This document shows positions 47,169 through 56,932 of a stretch of 64,000 nt of DNA, one piece after another. A program made the position numbers and the translations under genes. The notes below the pieces were generated by a model, which did no database searches, had not been told where the DNA came from, and saw nothing but the letters and a program-made list of their open reading frames with translations. The stretch is from Opitutia bacterium. Its GTDB lineage: Bacteria; Verrucomicrobiota; Verrucomicrobiia; Opitutales; T3Sed10-336. The stretch is from positions 1-64,000 of the forward strand of contig PXBO01000052.1 in NCBI GenBank assembly GCA_003566885.1. Reading direction: 5' to 3'. Position 1 is the first letter of the stretch; every line of letters begins with the position of its first letter.

Positions 47169-48353
47169 TCAGTCGATCGGAAGTTCGCGCTGCTGCCAGG
47201 GCAGGCCGTGACGGTTCAGCGCCTCCATAAAGGGATCCGGGTCCAGTTGTTCCATGTTGAACACTCCTTTTCCCATCCAGACACCCTGCACCATCAGCAT
47301 GGCGCCGATCATGGCGGGAACGCCGGTGGTGTAGGAGACCGCCTGGGATTTTACTTCGCGGTAGCATGCCTGGTGGTCGCAGACGGAGTAGATGTGGATC
47401 TTCTTGCGCTGCCCGTCTTTGACTCCGTCGAAGACGCAACCGATGTTCGCCTTGCCTTTGGTGCGCGGCCCCAGGCTGCCGGGGTCGGGCAGCACCGCCT
47501 TGAGAAACTGCAAGGGAATGATGTCGCGGCCCTCGAACCGAATGGGCTCGATGCTCGTCATGCCCACGTTCTGCAGCACGTTGAGGTGGGTGAGATATTT
47601 TTCGGAAAACGTCATCCAGAACCGGATACGCTTCAGGCCCTTGATGTGTTTGACCAGGGATTCCATTTCCTCGTGGTAGAGGAGGTAGATGTCCTTGGGA
47701 CCGATTTCCGGAAAATCATAGACATCTTTGACCGCCAGCGGTTCGGTTTCCACCCATTGGCCGTTCTCCCAGTAGCGGCCCTTGGCGGTGATTTCCCGGA
47801 TATTGATTTCCGGGTTGAAGTTGGTGGCGAAGGGATAACCGTGGTCGCCCGCGTTGGCGTCGAGGATATCGACGTAATGGATCTCGTCGAAAAGGTGCTT
47901 TTGGGCGTAGGCGCAGAATACGTTGGTCACCCCCGGATCGAACCCGGAGCCCAGCAGGGCCATGATGCCGGCTTTTTTGTAGGGCTCGTCGTAGGGCCAC
48001 TGCCATTCGTAGGTGAATTTGGGCGTGTCGGGCGGCTCGTAGCTGGCGGTGTCGAGGTAATGGACCTGGGTTTCCAGGCAGGCGTCCATGATGGCCAGAT
48101 CCTGGTAGGGGAGGGCGACGTTGATCACGATGTCGGGTTTAAACCGCCGGATCAGCGCGACCACCTCGTCCTTGTGGTCGGCATCGACCCTTGCGGTTTC
48201 GATCGGGTGCTCCATGTCGTCGCGAATCGCGTCGCACTTCTCCAGCGTGCGGCTGGCCAGGCAGATGGCGGAGAAAACATCCGGATTCTGGGCGCATTTG
48301 CGAACGACGACATTTCCGACGCCTCCGGCGCCGATAATCAATACTCTGGCCAT
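47169..48353 (-). CDS. Carboxynorspermidine/carboxyspermidine dehydrogenase (saccharopine dehydrogenase-like)
   Basis: The protein has 394 residues. A Rossmann nucleotide site opens it (VLIIGAGGVGNVVVRKCAQN, residues 4-23; key GAGGVG). Saccharopine-dehydrogenase-family motifs follow: KPDIVINVALPYQDLAIMDA, GFDPGVTNVFCAYAQKH and FSEKYLTHLNVLQNVGMT. It condenses aspartate semialdehyde with a diamine (putrescine or diaminopropane) using NADPH, feeding the decarboxylase downstream. Together the two genes form the complete alternative spermidine pathway, and no S-adenosylmethionine decarboxylase is seen in the window. First gene of the leftward operon. Confidence 0.92.
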   Translation of the reverse strand: MARVLIIGAGGVGNVVVRKCAQNPDVFSAICLASRTLEKCDAIRDDMEHPIETARVDADHKDEVVALIRRFKPDIVINVALPYQDLAIMDACLETQVHYLDTASYEPPDTPKFTYEWQWPYDEPYKKAGIMALLGSGFDPGVTNVFCAYAQKHLFDEIHYVDILDANAGDHGYPFATNFNPEINIREITAKGRYWENGQWVETEPLAVKDVYDFPEIGPKDIYLLYHEEMESLVKHIKGLKRIRFWMTFSEKYLTHLNVLQNVGMTSIEPIRFEGRDIIPLQFLKAVLPDPGSLGPRTKGKANIGCVFDGVKDGQRKKIHIYSVCDHQACYREVKSQAVSYTTGVPAMIGAMLMVQGVWMGKGVFNMEQLDPDPFMEALNRHGLPWQQRELPID

Positions 48354-48864
48354 GGTCTATTGTGGTAAATCAATTCAGATAAAACAGTCGATCCCTAGGC
48401 TGTTCCGCCGCCCCGTCACGGTCAAGCGGGAATGCGGGGGCAGGTGGAACCGAAAAGGCCCGGCGATTTGTCGTTTCGAGCGAATGCCTGACACGAGCCT
48501 CGCCCTCCGTGGAAAAGTCCGGCTAATATCAAGCATCCGATGTTCCGCGAAAACGCGGTGCCGTTCGGCGTTTCCCGGTATGCCGGAAAAGACGGGTGTG
48601 TTTTAATAAGGTAGAGCAAACTCGAACAGGGAACGAATTTCCGAGCGTTCCGGAATGCGGATACACCTGCCAATATCCACGGCGTTGTTCCTGTGGCCCG
48701 CCGTTGCGCGATTGTGAGGCCCTGTGCTGGTGGGCCGCCGCAAGCGGCGACGCTACGGAAGGAAATCCGAAAACCTGATGACGGTGAGTAGAAAACCTAA
48801 GATGGGGGAACAACCTTTGGCTCCAGCTTGATCAGGGCGAAAATGGCGGTATTCTAACTTTGTG
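48354..48864. other. About 510-bp divergent gap: GC-rich repeats, family-1 copy
   Basis: No gene. The left part contains a Planctomycete/Verrucomicrobia-style GGAGGGCGAGGCTCGTGTC repeat (reverse strand, near 48493-48511) and the hairpin CCGCGAAAACGCGG (near 48545). The right part is a family-1 element. Promoters for the polyamine operon and the NfeD gene should be here but are not obvious. Confidence 0.5.
48676..48794 (-). repeat. Family-1 intergenic element, copy D
   Basis: Runs from ATATCCACGGCGTTGTTCC through GGGCCGCCGCAAGCGGCGAC to AAATCCGAAAACCTGATGACG and GTGAGTAG. It is in the reverse orientation to copies A-C and closely matches copy E (56588) along its length. Confidence 0.7.
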
Positions 48865-50277
48865 ATGGCGGGATTTCCTCCATACTCCGGGACCCTTCGT
48901 GAGCTTTCGGCTGTTTGGCTATTCCTTCTTCTGTTTGTCCTTGGGGCGATGGGCGGCTTGCCGCTACGCGGGAACGGGGAAGAATCCCCCGGGACATTCC
49001 AGGGACCGGCCATCGTCCTCGTGATTGATGGGGCCATTGGACCGGCGACCGATGACTACATAGGGCGCTCGATGGAGAAAGCCGCCGAACTTGGAGCCCC
49101 TGTGGTGATCATGCGCATGAACACCCCGGGCGGGCTTGACAGCTCGATGCGCGCCATCATTTCGAAAATTCTTGATTCGCCGATACCTGTGGCGGTGTAC
49201 GTCTCGCCCGAAGGAGCCCGCGCGACCAGCGCCGGCACCTACATCCTCTACGCGGCCCATGTCGCGGCTATGGCGCCCGGAACTCACCTGGGAGCGGCGA
49301 CTCCGGTTCAAATAGGCGGCGGTGGGGGACCTCTGGGACCGGACACCGACCAGGACGAGCCGGACCAACCGGACGCGGCCGAGCGCAAGATGATCAGCGA
49401 CGCAGTGGCCTACATCCGCAGCCTGGCCGAACTGCGCGGCCGCAATGCCGAGTGGGCGGAGAAGGCCGTACGCGAGGGGGAGAGTCTGACGTCTTCCGAA
49501 GCCCTGGAAATGAACGTGATCGAACACCTGGTTCCGAACGTGGAAGCCCTATTGGAGGAAATGGAGGGAAGGACGGTCCAGGTCGGGGGGGAGGAACGCG
49601 AGTTGGAAACAAGGAATCTTGAGATCAGGGTGATCGAACCGGACTGGCGCACCCGCCTGCTTTCGATTCTGACCAATCCCAATATCGCCTACCTTCTCAT
49701 GCTCTTGGGCATCTACGGCCTGATTCTCGAATTCGCCAATCCCGGGGCTCTGGTTCCGGGCATTTCCGGAGCCATTTGTCTGCTGTTGGGTCTTTTCGCC
49801 CTGCAGTTGCTGCCCATCAACTACGCGGGAGTCGCTCTCATATTACTCGGGCTGGCCCTGATGGTTGCCGAAGCCTTTGCCCCGAGTTTTGGCGTACTGG
49901 GATTCGGAGGCGCCATTGCGTTCGTTTTCGGCTCGATCATCTTGATCGACACCGACGTTCCGGGATTCGAGCTCTACCGCCCGCTGATCCTTGCCGTTGC
50001 CGCCATCAGTGCCTTCGTGCTGATTGTCGTTCTCTCCATGGCCGCAAAAGCCTGGAAGCGCCCCGTCGTCGCCGGCGTCGAAGGTTTCATAGGCCAGTGC
50101 GCAACCGCTCTGGAGGATTTCGATGGGGAAGGGCGGGTCAGACTGCAGGGTGAATCCTGGAAGGCGCGCACGAAAACTCCTGTGCGGAAAGGGCAGACCG
50201 TCAAGGTTGTCAGGGTGGAAGGCTTGTTGCTCGACGTTGAACCAGAACCAGAAACCAGGAAGGAAGAAAAATCATGA
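48865..50277 (+). CDS. nfeD: NfeD family membrane serine protease (NfeD1b type)
   Basis: The protein has about 470 residues. After a signal or anchor helix comes a ClpP-class protease domain: [34 protein letters not shown], the Ser-containing [15 protein letters not shown] (Ser about 122) and a candidate catalytic Lys in [13 protein letters not shown] (about 175). Four membrane helices (about 275-395) and a C-terminal OB-fold NfeD domain ([19 protein letters not shown]) follow. NfeD proteases cut the C-terminal region of partner stomatins. The slipin gene overlaps the stop by four bases, the classic pair, thought to act in membrane-domain quality control. A GTG lies one codon upstream of the chosen ATG. 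Confidence 0.92.
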   Translation: MAGFPPYSGTLRELSAVWLFLLLFVLGAMGGLPLRGNGEESPGTFQGPAIVLVIDGAIGPATDDYIGRSMEKAAELGAPVVIMRMNTPGGLDSSMRAIISKILDSPIPVAVYVSPEGARATSAGTYILYAAHVAAMAPGTHLGAATPVQIGGGGGPLGPDTDQDEPDQPDAAERKMISDAVAYIRSLAELRGRNAEWAEKAVREGESLTSSEALEMNVIEHLVPNVEALLEEMEGRTVQVGGEERELETRNLEIRVIEPDWRTRLLSILTNPNIAYLLMLLGIYGLILEFANPGALVPGISGAICLLLGLFALQLLPINYAGVALILLGLALMVAEAFAPSFGVLGFGGAIAFVFGSIILIDTDVPGFELYRPLILAVAAISAFVLIVVLSMAAKAWKRPVVAGVEGFIGQCATALEDFDGEGRVRLQGESWKARTKTPVRKGQTVKVVRVEGLLLDVEPEPETRKEEKS

Positions 50278-51062
50278 CCACCACGTACACCCTCGGAATC
50301 ATAGCCATCTTGTTGATCCTATTGATCGCGTCGGCGATCTACGTGCTTCGCGAGTACGAACGCGGCGTCGTATTTCAACTCGGAAGATTCTGGAAAGTCA
50401 AAGGCCCCGGACTTGTCATTGTCATCCCGATCATCCAACAACTCGTGCGCGTCGATTTGCGCATCATCGTGATGGATGTTCCCAGTCAGGACGTGATTTC
50501 CCAAGACAACGTTTCCGTCAAGGTCAACGCCGTCCTGTATTTTCGCGTCATCGACCCGCAAAAGGCGATCATCAACGTGGAACATTACCTTGAAGCCACG
50601 GGGCAACTTGCCCAGACCACATTGCGCTCGGTTCTCGGGAAGCACGACCTCGACGAAATGCTGGCCGAGCGCGACAAGTTGAACGCCGACATCCAGGAGA
50701 TCCTGGATACCCAGACCGACGCCTGGGGGATCAAGGTCCAGAACGTGGAAATCAAGCACGTGGATATCAATGAATCCATGGTGCGCGCCATCGCCCAGCA
50801 GGCCGAGGCGGAGCGAGCCCGGCGCGCGAAAGTCATTCATGCGGACGGCGAATTTCAAGCGGCGGAGAAACTCAGCGACGCGGCCGGTATTCTCAGTCGT
50901 CATGAACAGGCGATCAACCTGCGTTACATGCAGACGCTGACCAAGATCGCGGGGGAGAACAACTCAACCATTGTCTTTCCCCTGCCGATCGAGCTGGTTC
51001 GTTCGCTGTTCAACCGAAACGAGGGAGACGCGGAAAAGAGCGAAAAGAGCGAAAAAAAGTAA
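50274..51062 (+). CDS. Slipin (stomatin-like SPFH/band 7 protein)
   Basis: The protein has 262 residues. An N-terminal membrane helix ([19 protein letters not shown]) is followed by the SPFH domain: [39 protein letters not shown] and [21 protein letters not shown] helical tail contains the oligomerisation stretch [20 protein letters not shown]. Slipins form large rings that scaffold membrane microdomains. The ATGA overlap with nfeD indicates coupled synthesis. The last ten residues are highly charged (EKSEKSEKK). Its stop is seven bases from the end of the converging beta-helix gene. Confidence 0.95.
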   Translation: MTTTYTLGIIAILLILLIASAIYVLREYERGVVFQLGRFWKVKGPGLVIVIPIIQQLVRVDLRIIVMDVPSQDVISQDNVSVKVNAVLYFRVIDPQKAIINVEHYLEATGQLAQTTLRSVLGKHDLDEMLAERDKLNADIQEILDTQTDAWGIKVQNVEIKHVDINESMVRAIAQQAEAERARRAKVIHADGEFQAAEKLSDAAGILSRHEQAINLRYMQTLTKIAGENNSTIVFPLPIELVRSLFNRNEGDAEKSEKSEKK

Positions 51063-51069
51063 GTAAATC

Positions 51070-53799
51070 TCACCTCAAGGTATTCACCAATTCCAGGTTA
51101 TCGAGGTAAAAGACGGTCGATGTGTCCGCGTTGCTGATAAATCCGAACCAGTCGAGCGTCCTCCAATCCTCATGACCGTTGGTCAAGCCTTCGAAGTGAC
51201 GCGGCGGCTGATCGGGGAGGTTGACATCCAGATCCCACGTTCCGGTTGATTGGTCGCCCAGAGTGGTTCTGATCTCGAACCGCACCCATTCGCCGGAGGG
51301 GATTTCGAGCAGTTCCCTGCCATTCGCACGCAAGGTCCCCCTGAGAATCGAGAAGCTTGGGCCGACCCGGTACGGACTGGTGTTGTCGCGCCATTCGTGA
51401 ATGAACTCGACGCCCGGATCGACCCGCAGGTCGAAGGCCGCTCGGGTCAGTCCTTCACGATGATCCGGGCGGTAATAAAAATGCGGATTGAACCTGGCGC
51501 GCAAGCCGGGGGCGTCGGTTACTTTCAAACTCCGTTCGCCGCCGGCCGCATCTTCATCGGTCACCGCGATCCCGTCACCCCGGCCTTCGGTTTGGACCTG
51601 TGCCCGCCGGGGCGCGCTGCCGAGGACGGCGTTTTCAAAATCCTCATTCAATTGAAGAGGCGGAGCGGGCGGAGGTTCGGGAGCAGCCTCCATGGGCGGA
51701 TACGAGACCTCGGCGGCTTTCGCCTTCCATGCGGAATCGCCGTAGACGCCGGCTTGCGATGGATCGAATGGCTGGAATCCAATCCCGGCCAACCGCGATG
51801 GCTCTCGAAGGCGAAAATCCAGGCGGTCCGGCGCGACAAAAAGAGGATCCGTAATCAACGACTCGGTATCACGTCCAAGCTCCCTCCACTCCTCCAGCGT
51901 CATGCCGGCGAAATCGATCGGAGCCTGCGACGTTTTGTAATAGAGATTGTTTTCCACGTCCAGGTTGGCTTCCCTCCAATTTCCCCGCATCAAGGGACCT
52001 TCGTCCCAATACACGATGTTGTTGGTGAAGCTGAAGGAGAGGTGCGGTTCGACTCGGGTAAACTGCAACTGCTGCTCGAGTCCGAAGGCGAAAATATTAT
52101 TACGGATGATATTCTCCCGCCCGTAATGCTGATGGTACCCCCCGCTTTTGGTGTGGTAGACCAGATTGTTCTCCATCAGTATCCCGGTGCTCCCTTCATC
52201 GTTATACAGACCCCACCCGCCGTAGTCCCAGGAATAAACATTGTGGATCACGTTGTTGTTGACGGTCGTCTCTTCCGAGGGACCGAGGGTATAGACCCCT
52301 CCCATGTCACTTAGGAGCCCCCAACCCAGGTGATGAATCCGGTTGAAATCGATCCGGTTGCGAACCGCCAGACTCTCGTTGTATCCCCAGCGCCACCCCA
52401 CGGAAATTCCGGTGTAATAGAGATCACTGATATCGTTGTGGGTTACTCGATTGTCACCGCTATGCCCGATCCAGACACCCACCGCGCAGGGAAATACACG
52501 CCCGCCATGCCGGATGATGTTGTTGTCGACCGTGATCCGGCCGGTTCGCTCCGATTCATTGGAGGCAATGCGGGTTTCTCCGATACGGACTCCCCCGGCT
52601 CCGAAATCATGGATAAAAGAACGCCGGATAACACTCTCGCTGCAGCCCTTCCGGAACCAAAGGGCATAGGTGCCGATGTGCCCGATTTCGCAATCCTCAA
52701 AGGTCACGTGCCGGGCGCCGTCAGCCATGATCACCGCATCGATCGGAGCGGCGGCCTGGGCGGCCTCAAACCCTTCCGGGGGCGTAAGCCATTGCGCGTG
52801 ATGAAATGTCAGCCCCCGAAACGTCAAGTGCTCCACATACTCCTCCGCCGCCGGATCGCCCTCGATCAAAATGAATTTCTCCGCCACCGGCGCGACCACG
52901 TCGGCATTCATCATTTCCTCTCCGGGAAGCGGCAGGTAAAAAAGCGTCCCGTCCCGATCCAGAAACCATTCCCCCGGGGTATCCAGCGCCGCCAGATAGT
53001 TTTCCAGGATGAACCCGGTGTTTCGCCGCATCGGATTCCACGGTTTCATTCCTTCGCCCGTGGTCACCAGAATGCCCGCGTTCGTATCCACCGAATCGAG
53101 AAAACGACGGGTGTTGTCCCAATTATGATAGGCCAAAAGGTTCACATCCCGCAATTCCTCCTCGGTCAGACCGGCCAACGATCGAATGTCATTCGGGCGA
53201 ACGGAAATCGTTTGCCGGGCCCGGGCCGGCCGGGAACCGCCTTCCTCGAAAACCTCCTCGTCAACATCGAGCATATAGGAGAAGAACCGGTTCGGGGTGC
53301 GGGCGCGCGTCGCCCGCCGGCCGTTCACCCAAAGTTGCTCGAAATACCAGTCACCTGCCTGGACTTCGGGAATCCGGGTAGTCCAGATTCCGTCAGGGTT
53401 TGGACTGAACCCGCCGATTCGCCGGCCGCCGCTGAATACCGGCCGGGCCCCCGGAGCCGCCTCGTACACGATGGGTGTTTCCTCGGCGCCGCTGTCCTCC
53501 GGCGTGAAGACGACAGGCTCCCGCAACAGATACTCTCCGGCGGAGATGACGACGCGAACCTCCCCGGAGAGCTCGCCCGCCGATCGAAGTTCGCGAATCG
53601 CGTCCTGGGCTCCAGTCAGAGAAGCGAGCGGCCCGTCGCGATCGTCCGGCCCAGGTCGCGCCACGGTGCCGGACCACTCATCGCGGCCATCGGGGGATAC
53701 ATAAAAAGTGATACCGTTTGTGTTCCCGATAGCGGAAACCGGGTAAAAAAGAACCAGGACAAAGCCGAGAAGTGCCGGGAAAAACGTACGATGTGTCAT
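51070..53799 (-). CDS. Large secreted right-handed beta-helix protein with C-terminal lectin-like domain
   Basis: From ATG 53799 the protein has 909 residues. The signal peptide is [20 protein letters not shown], cut after [25 protein letters not shown] starts the DUF1565-like capping region used by many secreted beta-helix proteins. An insertion domain (about 110-320) and helical coils rich in N-x-I repeats follow ([59 protein letters not shown]). The last 190 residues form a concanavalin-like sandwich ([32 protein letters not shown]). The fold suggests glycan binding or cleavage, but I cannot place a catalytic site. Codons upstream of 53799 overlap repeat DNA and are unlikely to be translated. 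Confidence 0.8.
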   Translation of the reverse strand: MTHRTFFPALLGFVLVLFYPVSAIGNTNGITFYVSPDGRDEWSGTVARPGPDDRDGPLASLTGAQDAIRELRSAGELSGEVRVVISAGEYLLREPVVFTPEDSGAEETPIVYEAAPGARPVFSGGRRIGGFSPNPDGIWTTRIPEVQAGDWYFEQLWVNGRRATRARTPNRFFSYMLDVDEEVFEEGGSRPARARQTISVRPNDIRSLAGLTEEELRDVNLLAYHNWDNTRRFLDSVDTNAGILVTTGEGMKPWNPMRRNTGFILENYLAALDTPGEWFLDRDGTLFYLPLPGEEMMNADVVAPVAEKFILIEGDPAAEEYVEHLTFRGLTFHHAQWLTPPEGFEAAQAAAPIDAVIMADGARHVTFEDCEIGHIGTYALWFRKGCSESVIRRSFIHDFGAGGVRIGETRIASNESERTGRITVDNNIIRHGGRVFPCAVGVWIGHSGDNRVTHNDISDLYYTGISVGWRWGYNESLAVRNRIDFNRIHHLGWGLLSDMGGVYTLGPSEETTVNNNVIHNVYSWDYGGWGLYNDEGSTGILMENNLVYHTKSGGYHQHYGRENIIRNNIFAFGLEQQLQFTRVEPHLSFSFTNNIVYWDEGPLMRGNWREANLDVENNLYYKTSQAPIDFAGMTLEEWRELGRDTESLITDPLFVAPDRLDFRLREPSRLAGIGFQPFDPSQAGVYGDSAWKAKAAEVSYPPMEAAPEPPPAPPLQLNEDFENAVLGSAPRRAQVQTEGRGDGIAVTDEDAAGGERSLKVTDAPGLRARFNPHFYYRPDHREGLTRAAFDLRVDPGVEFIHEWRDNTSPYRVGPSFSILRGTLRANGRELLEIPSGEWVRFEIRTTLGDQSTGTWDLDVNLPDQPPRHFEGLTNGHEDWRTLDWFGFISNADTSTVFYLDNLELVNTLR

Positions 53800-53940
53800 A
53801 AGGATCCGACAGAGAGAGTAGGCACTCCTCCGCCAACCGTCAAAGGAAGAAGTAACCTGGCTGCCCGTCGGACACGGCTTTTCCATTTGGCCTCTGAAGG
53901 CCGCATGAAAAAGCATTTCAGATCGAAAATTTGAAATTTG

Positions 53941-54036
53941 ATATCCATGTCTCCCGCCCAGGCGCATGTGCGCAGGCCTGCGTCAGAGAGGGCGTTCGCA
54001 AGCGAACACGCTACATGGGATTCCGAAAACTTGATT
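53941..54036 (-). repeat. Family-1 intergenic element, copy F
   Basis: Reads ATATCCATGTCTCCCGCC, then GCAGGCCTGCGTCAGAGAGG, GCGTTCGCAAGCGAACACGC and GGATTCCGAAAACTTGATTC. Its reverse complement matches copy B over about 75 bases almost without change, from TCAAGTTTTCGGAATCCC to GACGCAGGCC. It lies between two leftward genes. Confidence 0.72.
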
Positions 54037-54095
54037 CAATCGGAACAATTTTGCCTGTTTCAGGGCTTTGGCGCACGCGGCGATACCGATTCTCT

Positions 54096-55469
54096 TCAGC
54101 GGGTGAACTGCCACCAGTTGAAATTGAAGAGGTCGCTGTCGTCCGGGCCTTCGAATATGAAATAGAGATCGTGTATCCCTTCAGCGTCTGAGATGTCGGT
54201 TTCGACGGTTGCCCACTCATCCCAACCGCCGGTGTCGGGCACTTCGCAAGTGCCGATCAAGGGGCCGTCCGCCGCGCCCAAACGAATCTCGATGCGACCG
54301 CCCTCCGAACCGGAGGCGACGCGCGCCTGGAAGCTTTCCGCGCCGGATTCAAAGTCGACGCCGGCCACTCTGATCCAGTCTCCGTTATTGATCGAGGTCA
54401 CCATGGTGCCTCCTTCACTGCAGTCTTCTACTGCGATTCCCTCCTGTCTGTTGATGGTCGCCGCCTTAACCGTTTGGTACGGATTGAAGTTCCGGATCTG
54501 CGGGACCCCGTCGTGGGTGACGACCACCGGTTCGATCGACCCGTCTTCGTTGTGGATCAAACGCTCCACCGAAATATTTCGGAAGAAGGTCTCACCTGAA
54601 AGTCTGCGGTCGTGGTAGAAAATGTACCATTCCCCCTCGTATTCGATGATCCCCTGGTGGTTGTTGTTGTGGTTGTTGATGTTCTGACCGTCGAGCGTCG
54701 GGTTTTCGAGCACGATCCCCTGATAGGTGAACCCGGTCACCGGATTGTCGCTGGTGAGGTAGTCGATTCGGGCTGCGCCCTCCGCGAAATTGGTCGAATA
54801 GGTGAAGTAATAAATGTCGTTGTGTTTGTGGACGAAAGCCGCCTCGAAAGAGTTTCTCGCTTCGATGGTGATGGCCGGGCCTTCGACGGATATCATATCC
54901 TCGTTGAGCTTGATGACCCTAAGGTTTTCACCGTAACCGAACCGATTGTTGGCGCCGCCGCCGAAGTAAAGGTAGGCTTGGCCGTCATCGTCGATAAACA
55001 CCCCCGGATCGAATACCCAGGCGACATTCGCATTGGGAATATGCCGGTCGATTAACGGTCCGCCGAGCGGATCGACGAAAGGCCCTTCCGGGCGGTCGGC
55101 GACCGCGACGCCGGTGTTCGAACCGCCATTGGGAAAATAGAGATAGACCTTGCCGTTCCGCTCAATCGCTCCGGGAGCGAAGGCCCGTCCGGCCCACGAG
55201 GCGTCCCTGGGGACCTCGAATACAACCCCGTGGTCAAGCCAGTTGACCATGTCGTCGGTCGAGACCAGGTTATAGCTCACGATATCGTAGCCATTCCGGT
55301 TGTGTTCGTCGTTCGAGCCGTAAACGTACAGCCGCCCTTCGAATATCATCGGCTCGGGGTCGGCCGAGTAACGTTGAGTGAAAATCGGATTCGCGTGAAG
55401 CGAGTTCGAAAAGGCGAGACCGGCGCCCAGAGTTGCCAGTGCGATCAGTGTGGAGAATGCTTTTGTCAT
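54096..55469 (-). CDS. Secreted GH43 glycosidase with C-terminal CBM6
   Basis: From ATG 55469 the protein has 457 residues with a signal peptide (MTKAFSTLIALATLGAGLAF). The five-bladed GH43 propeller shows the three acidic residues: base Asp in RYSADPEPMIFEGRLYVYGS, the pKa-modulating Asp in WVFDPGVFIDDDGQAYLYFG and acid Glu in IEARNSFEAAFVHKHNDIYY. This resembles the subfamilies of arabinoxylan arabinofuranosidases and beta-xylosidases. A C-terminal CBM6-like sandwich (MVTSINNGDWIRVAGVDFE, EGGRIEIRLGAADGPLIG, DLYFIFEGPDDSDLFNFNWW) should bind xylan or other beta-glucans. Upstream in-frame codons to 55547 are not needed. The neighbour to the left is the big beta-helix protein. Confidence 0.92.
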   Translation of the reverse strand: MTKAFSTLIALATLGAGLAFSNSLHANPIFTQRYSADPEPMIFEGRLYVYGSNDEHNRNGYDIVSYNLVSTDDMVNWLDHGVVFEVPRDASWAGRAFAPGAIERNGKVYLYFPNGGSNTGVAVADRPEGPFVDPLGGPLIDRHIPNANVAWVFDPGVFIDDDGQAYLYFGGGANNRFGYGENLRVIKLNEDMISVEGPAITIEARNSFEAAFVHKHNDIYYFTYSTNFAEGAARIDYLTSDNPVTGFTYQGIVLENPTLDGQNINNHNNNHQGIIEYEGEWYIFYHDRRLSGETFFRNISVERLIHNEDGSIEPVVVTHDGVPQIRNFNPYQTVKAATINRQEGIAVEDCSEGGTMVTSINNGDWIRVAGVDFESGAESFQARVASGSEGGRIEIRLGAADGPLIGTCEVPDTGGWDEWATVETDISDAEGIHDLYFIFEGPDDSDLFNFNWWQFTR

Positions 55470-55568
55470 TGGTAGGCCTTGCGTTAGTGAATGAGCAGCC
55501 AAGTCGGGTTGGGGGGACAAATAAACAATATCGGGCGATCGTGGCAAAGCAGGGTGCGTGCTAACAAT

Positions 55569-55699
55569 AGACTAAACTGAAGGACACTTGGTTAAGCCCT
55601 CCATCGATCCCGATTTTGATGCCGATTTCGATTTGCTCCGCCATCTTCACTCTGTCGGTACCGATGGAAAAGGCTTAACCGTGCCATTCGGGCTAAAAC
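55569..55699. repeat. Family-2 MITE-like element, second copy
   Basis: Left end GAAGGACACTTGGTTAAGCC (55579-55598). The right end, in reverse, is GAATGGCACGGTTAAGCC (55672-55689). These are related to the ends at 31733/31867. The flanks are AGACTAAACT and GGGCTAAAAC, similar but not identical, again with CTAA in the same orientation. The interior has tandem GATnnnGATTT-like repeats (near 55606-55632) and no frame. Confidence 0.55.
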
Positions 55700-55761
55700 C
55701 GTAACGCCGTTCCAACCCCTGTTTTAAGCGTCGCCTCCGCTTTCAACCGCGGGGATACGAA

Positions 55762-56442
55762 TTACCCATCCAACCTGCGAAAACGAATGTTGCGCAGGGC
55801 GGCGGTGGTGTTCCAGGACGCGATGCCGAGGGGGCGCGAGAGGGCAATATCGGGGCGAACGTCGAGTTGGCGGCCGGTGGTGTCGAGATCGACGATCGAT
55901 TCATCGTCGATCCATGCCCGAATCCGGTCGTCGGTCACGCGGACGCGAACGGTATACCACCGGTCCGTCTCGAAGGTCATGTAGGTCGTGGTTTCATTTT
56001 CGGAGGCATCGGCGGAATCGACATTGGAAACGCCGACCACGGTGCCGCCCCAGCCGCCGACGATTAACGATACATGGGTTTCGCCGACCGGAAGGGTGAG
56101 GCCGCAAAAGATATCGATCCCGTCGAGCCTCCTCGCTTCCAACGAGATTTCGTAGTCGGTCTTGGGAAAGGGTTCCTCGCCGGTCCAGGTGATCCCGGTC
56201 AGGCCATCGCCCCGGCCAAGGATGATTGCGTCTCCGTCGATCGACACCGTCCCGGGCAGGAGGAAGCCGGTCGGACGCCATTCGCCCAGGGTCTTTCCGT
56301 CGAAGAGAGACGTCCACCCGCTGTGAGGGGAGGTCGGTGGCAGGTCCGGATTTTGGCGGGGGGCGACACAGCCGATCGGAAGAACCGCCATCAGGAAGAT
56401 CGAAGCGCAAGCGGCGAAAGGTGAAATCCTGCAGGCGGGCAT
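55762..56442 (-). CDS. DUF1080 (3-keto-disaccharide hydrolase-like) lipoprotein
   Basis: The 226-residue protein begins with a lipoprotein signal (AACASIFLMAVLPIGC; lipobox LPIGC, Cys about residue 25). The DUF1080 beta-sandwich follows: SGWTSLFDGKTLGEWRPTGF, NDA-like GDAIILGRG, DYEISLEARRLDGIDIFCGL and RVTDDRIRAWIDDESIVDLD, ending ALRNIRFRRL. Some DUF1080 proteins hydrolyse 3-keto-glycosides made by Gfo/Idh/MocA oxidases. Others are just binding modules. Such an oxidoreductase lies 5 kb away, but not in an operon with this gene. The protein probably sits on the outer membrane or periplasmic face. Confidence 0.87.
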   Translation of the reverse strand: MPACRISPFAACASIFLMAVLPIGCVAPRQNPDLPPTSPHSGWTSLFDGKTLGEWRPTGFLLPGTVSIDGDAIILGRGDGLTGITWTGEEPFPKTDYEISLEARRLDGIDIFCGLTLPVGETHVSLIVGGWGGTVVGVSNVDSADASENETTTYMTFETDRWYTVRVRVTDDRIRAWIDDESIVDLDTTGRQLDVRPDIALSRPLGIASWNTTAALRNIRFRRLDG

Positions 56443-56587
56443 ACGGCTTTATGCGGTCACCTGGAATTCCGAGGCAAGCCAAATACGATCATCAGGCACC
56501 AGGTCTGCCGTAGGTTGGCCGATCGATGGGTGAAGTATCCGCTTGGGAGACAACTCTACTTTGGGTCATGACGTTTTGGGAGAGACA

Positions 56588-56712
56588 GATATCCATCGCG
56601 TTGTTCTTGTGTCCCGCCCTTGCGGGCTTGCGCGGGCCTGTGCCTGGAGGGCCGCCGCAAGCGGCGGCGCTACCAAAGAAAATCCGAAAACCTGAAGACG
56701 GGGAGTGTAACC
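56588..56712 (-). repeat. Family-1 intergenic element, copy E
   Basis: Starts ATATCCATCGCGTTGTTC, continues with CCCGCCCTTGCGGGCTTGCG and GGGCCGCCGCAAGCGGCGGC, and ends AAATCCGAAAACCTGAAGACG, GGGAGTGTAACC. The end is the reverse complement of the start of copies B and C (GTTACACTCCCCGTC). Confidence 0.75.
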
Positions 56713-56764
56713 ATGAGTGCGTTGCCAGTGTTTCGGGCGGGGCTGGGCAACACGGTGAAAAAGA

Positions 56765-56808
56765 AGGACGACAAAAAAATTACCAGCTGGTAATTTTTTT
56801 GTCGTCCT
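56765..56808. terminator. Perfect 44-bp palindrome containing a two-way intrinsic terminator
   Basis: Each 22-base arm is the exact reverse complement of the other, with no spacer at the centre (ACCAGCTGGT). The inner part, ATTACCAGCTGGTAAT, is flanked by A7 and T7, which makes a standard terminator hairpin with a U-tract in both directions. The outer GGACGAC/GTCGTCC extends it. It lies about 120 bases downstream of the leftward PEP-CTERM gene, whose transcript it would end. Confidence 0.7.
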
Positions 56809-56900
56809 GTGGGAATTCGCTTTTGTGATCGAGCGAAGGTTGGCCGGATGTTTTGGGTCCGGAGATCGCTCGCCGAAAAGAGACTCGCGGACGCTCTTTT

Positions 56901-56932
56901 AGGAGTCTGTCGGCGAAGTCCGACAGACTCCT
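56901..56932. other. 13-bp stem hairpin overlapping the PEP-CTERM stop codon
   Basis: AGGAGTCTGTCGG (56901-56913) pairs with CCGACAGACTCCT (56920-56932) around CGAAGT. The stop codon (56931-56933) overlaps the outer edge of the stem. No U-tract follows on the leftward transcript, so it is not a classic terminator. It could protect the 3' end or be another mobile repeat. Confidence 0.6.

Larger units (their letters stand above)
56443..56930. other. 488-bp gap: family-1 copy, 44-bp palindrome, stop-codon hairpin
   Basis: No gene. It holds, in order, a family-1 element (56588-56712), a perfect 44-bp palindrome (56765-56808) and the base of a hairpin that begins in the PEP-CTERM stop codon. A short frame crosses the palindrome but has no recognisable content. 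Confidence 0.6.

Noticed and set aside
56901-56932. Calling the hairpin at the PEP-CTERM stop an intrinsic terminator
   Set aside because: On the leftward transcript the stem is followed by AAAAGAG, not U residues. The palindrome 120 bases further on fits better.
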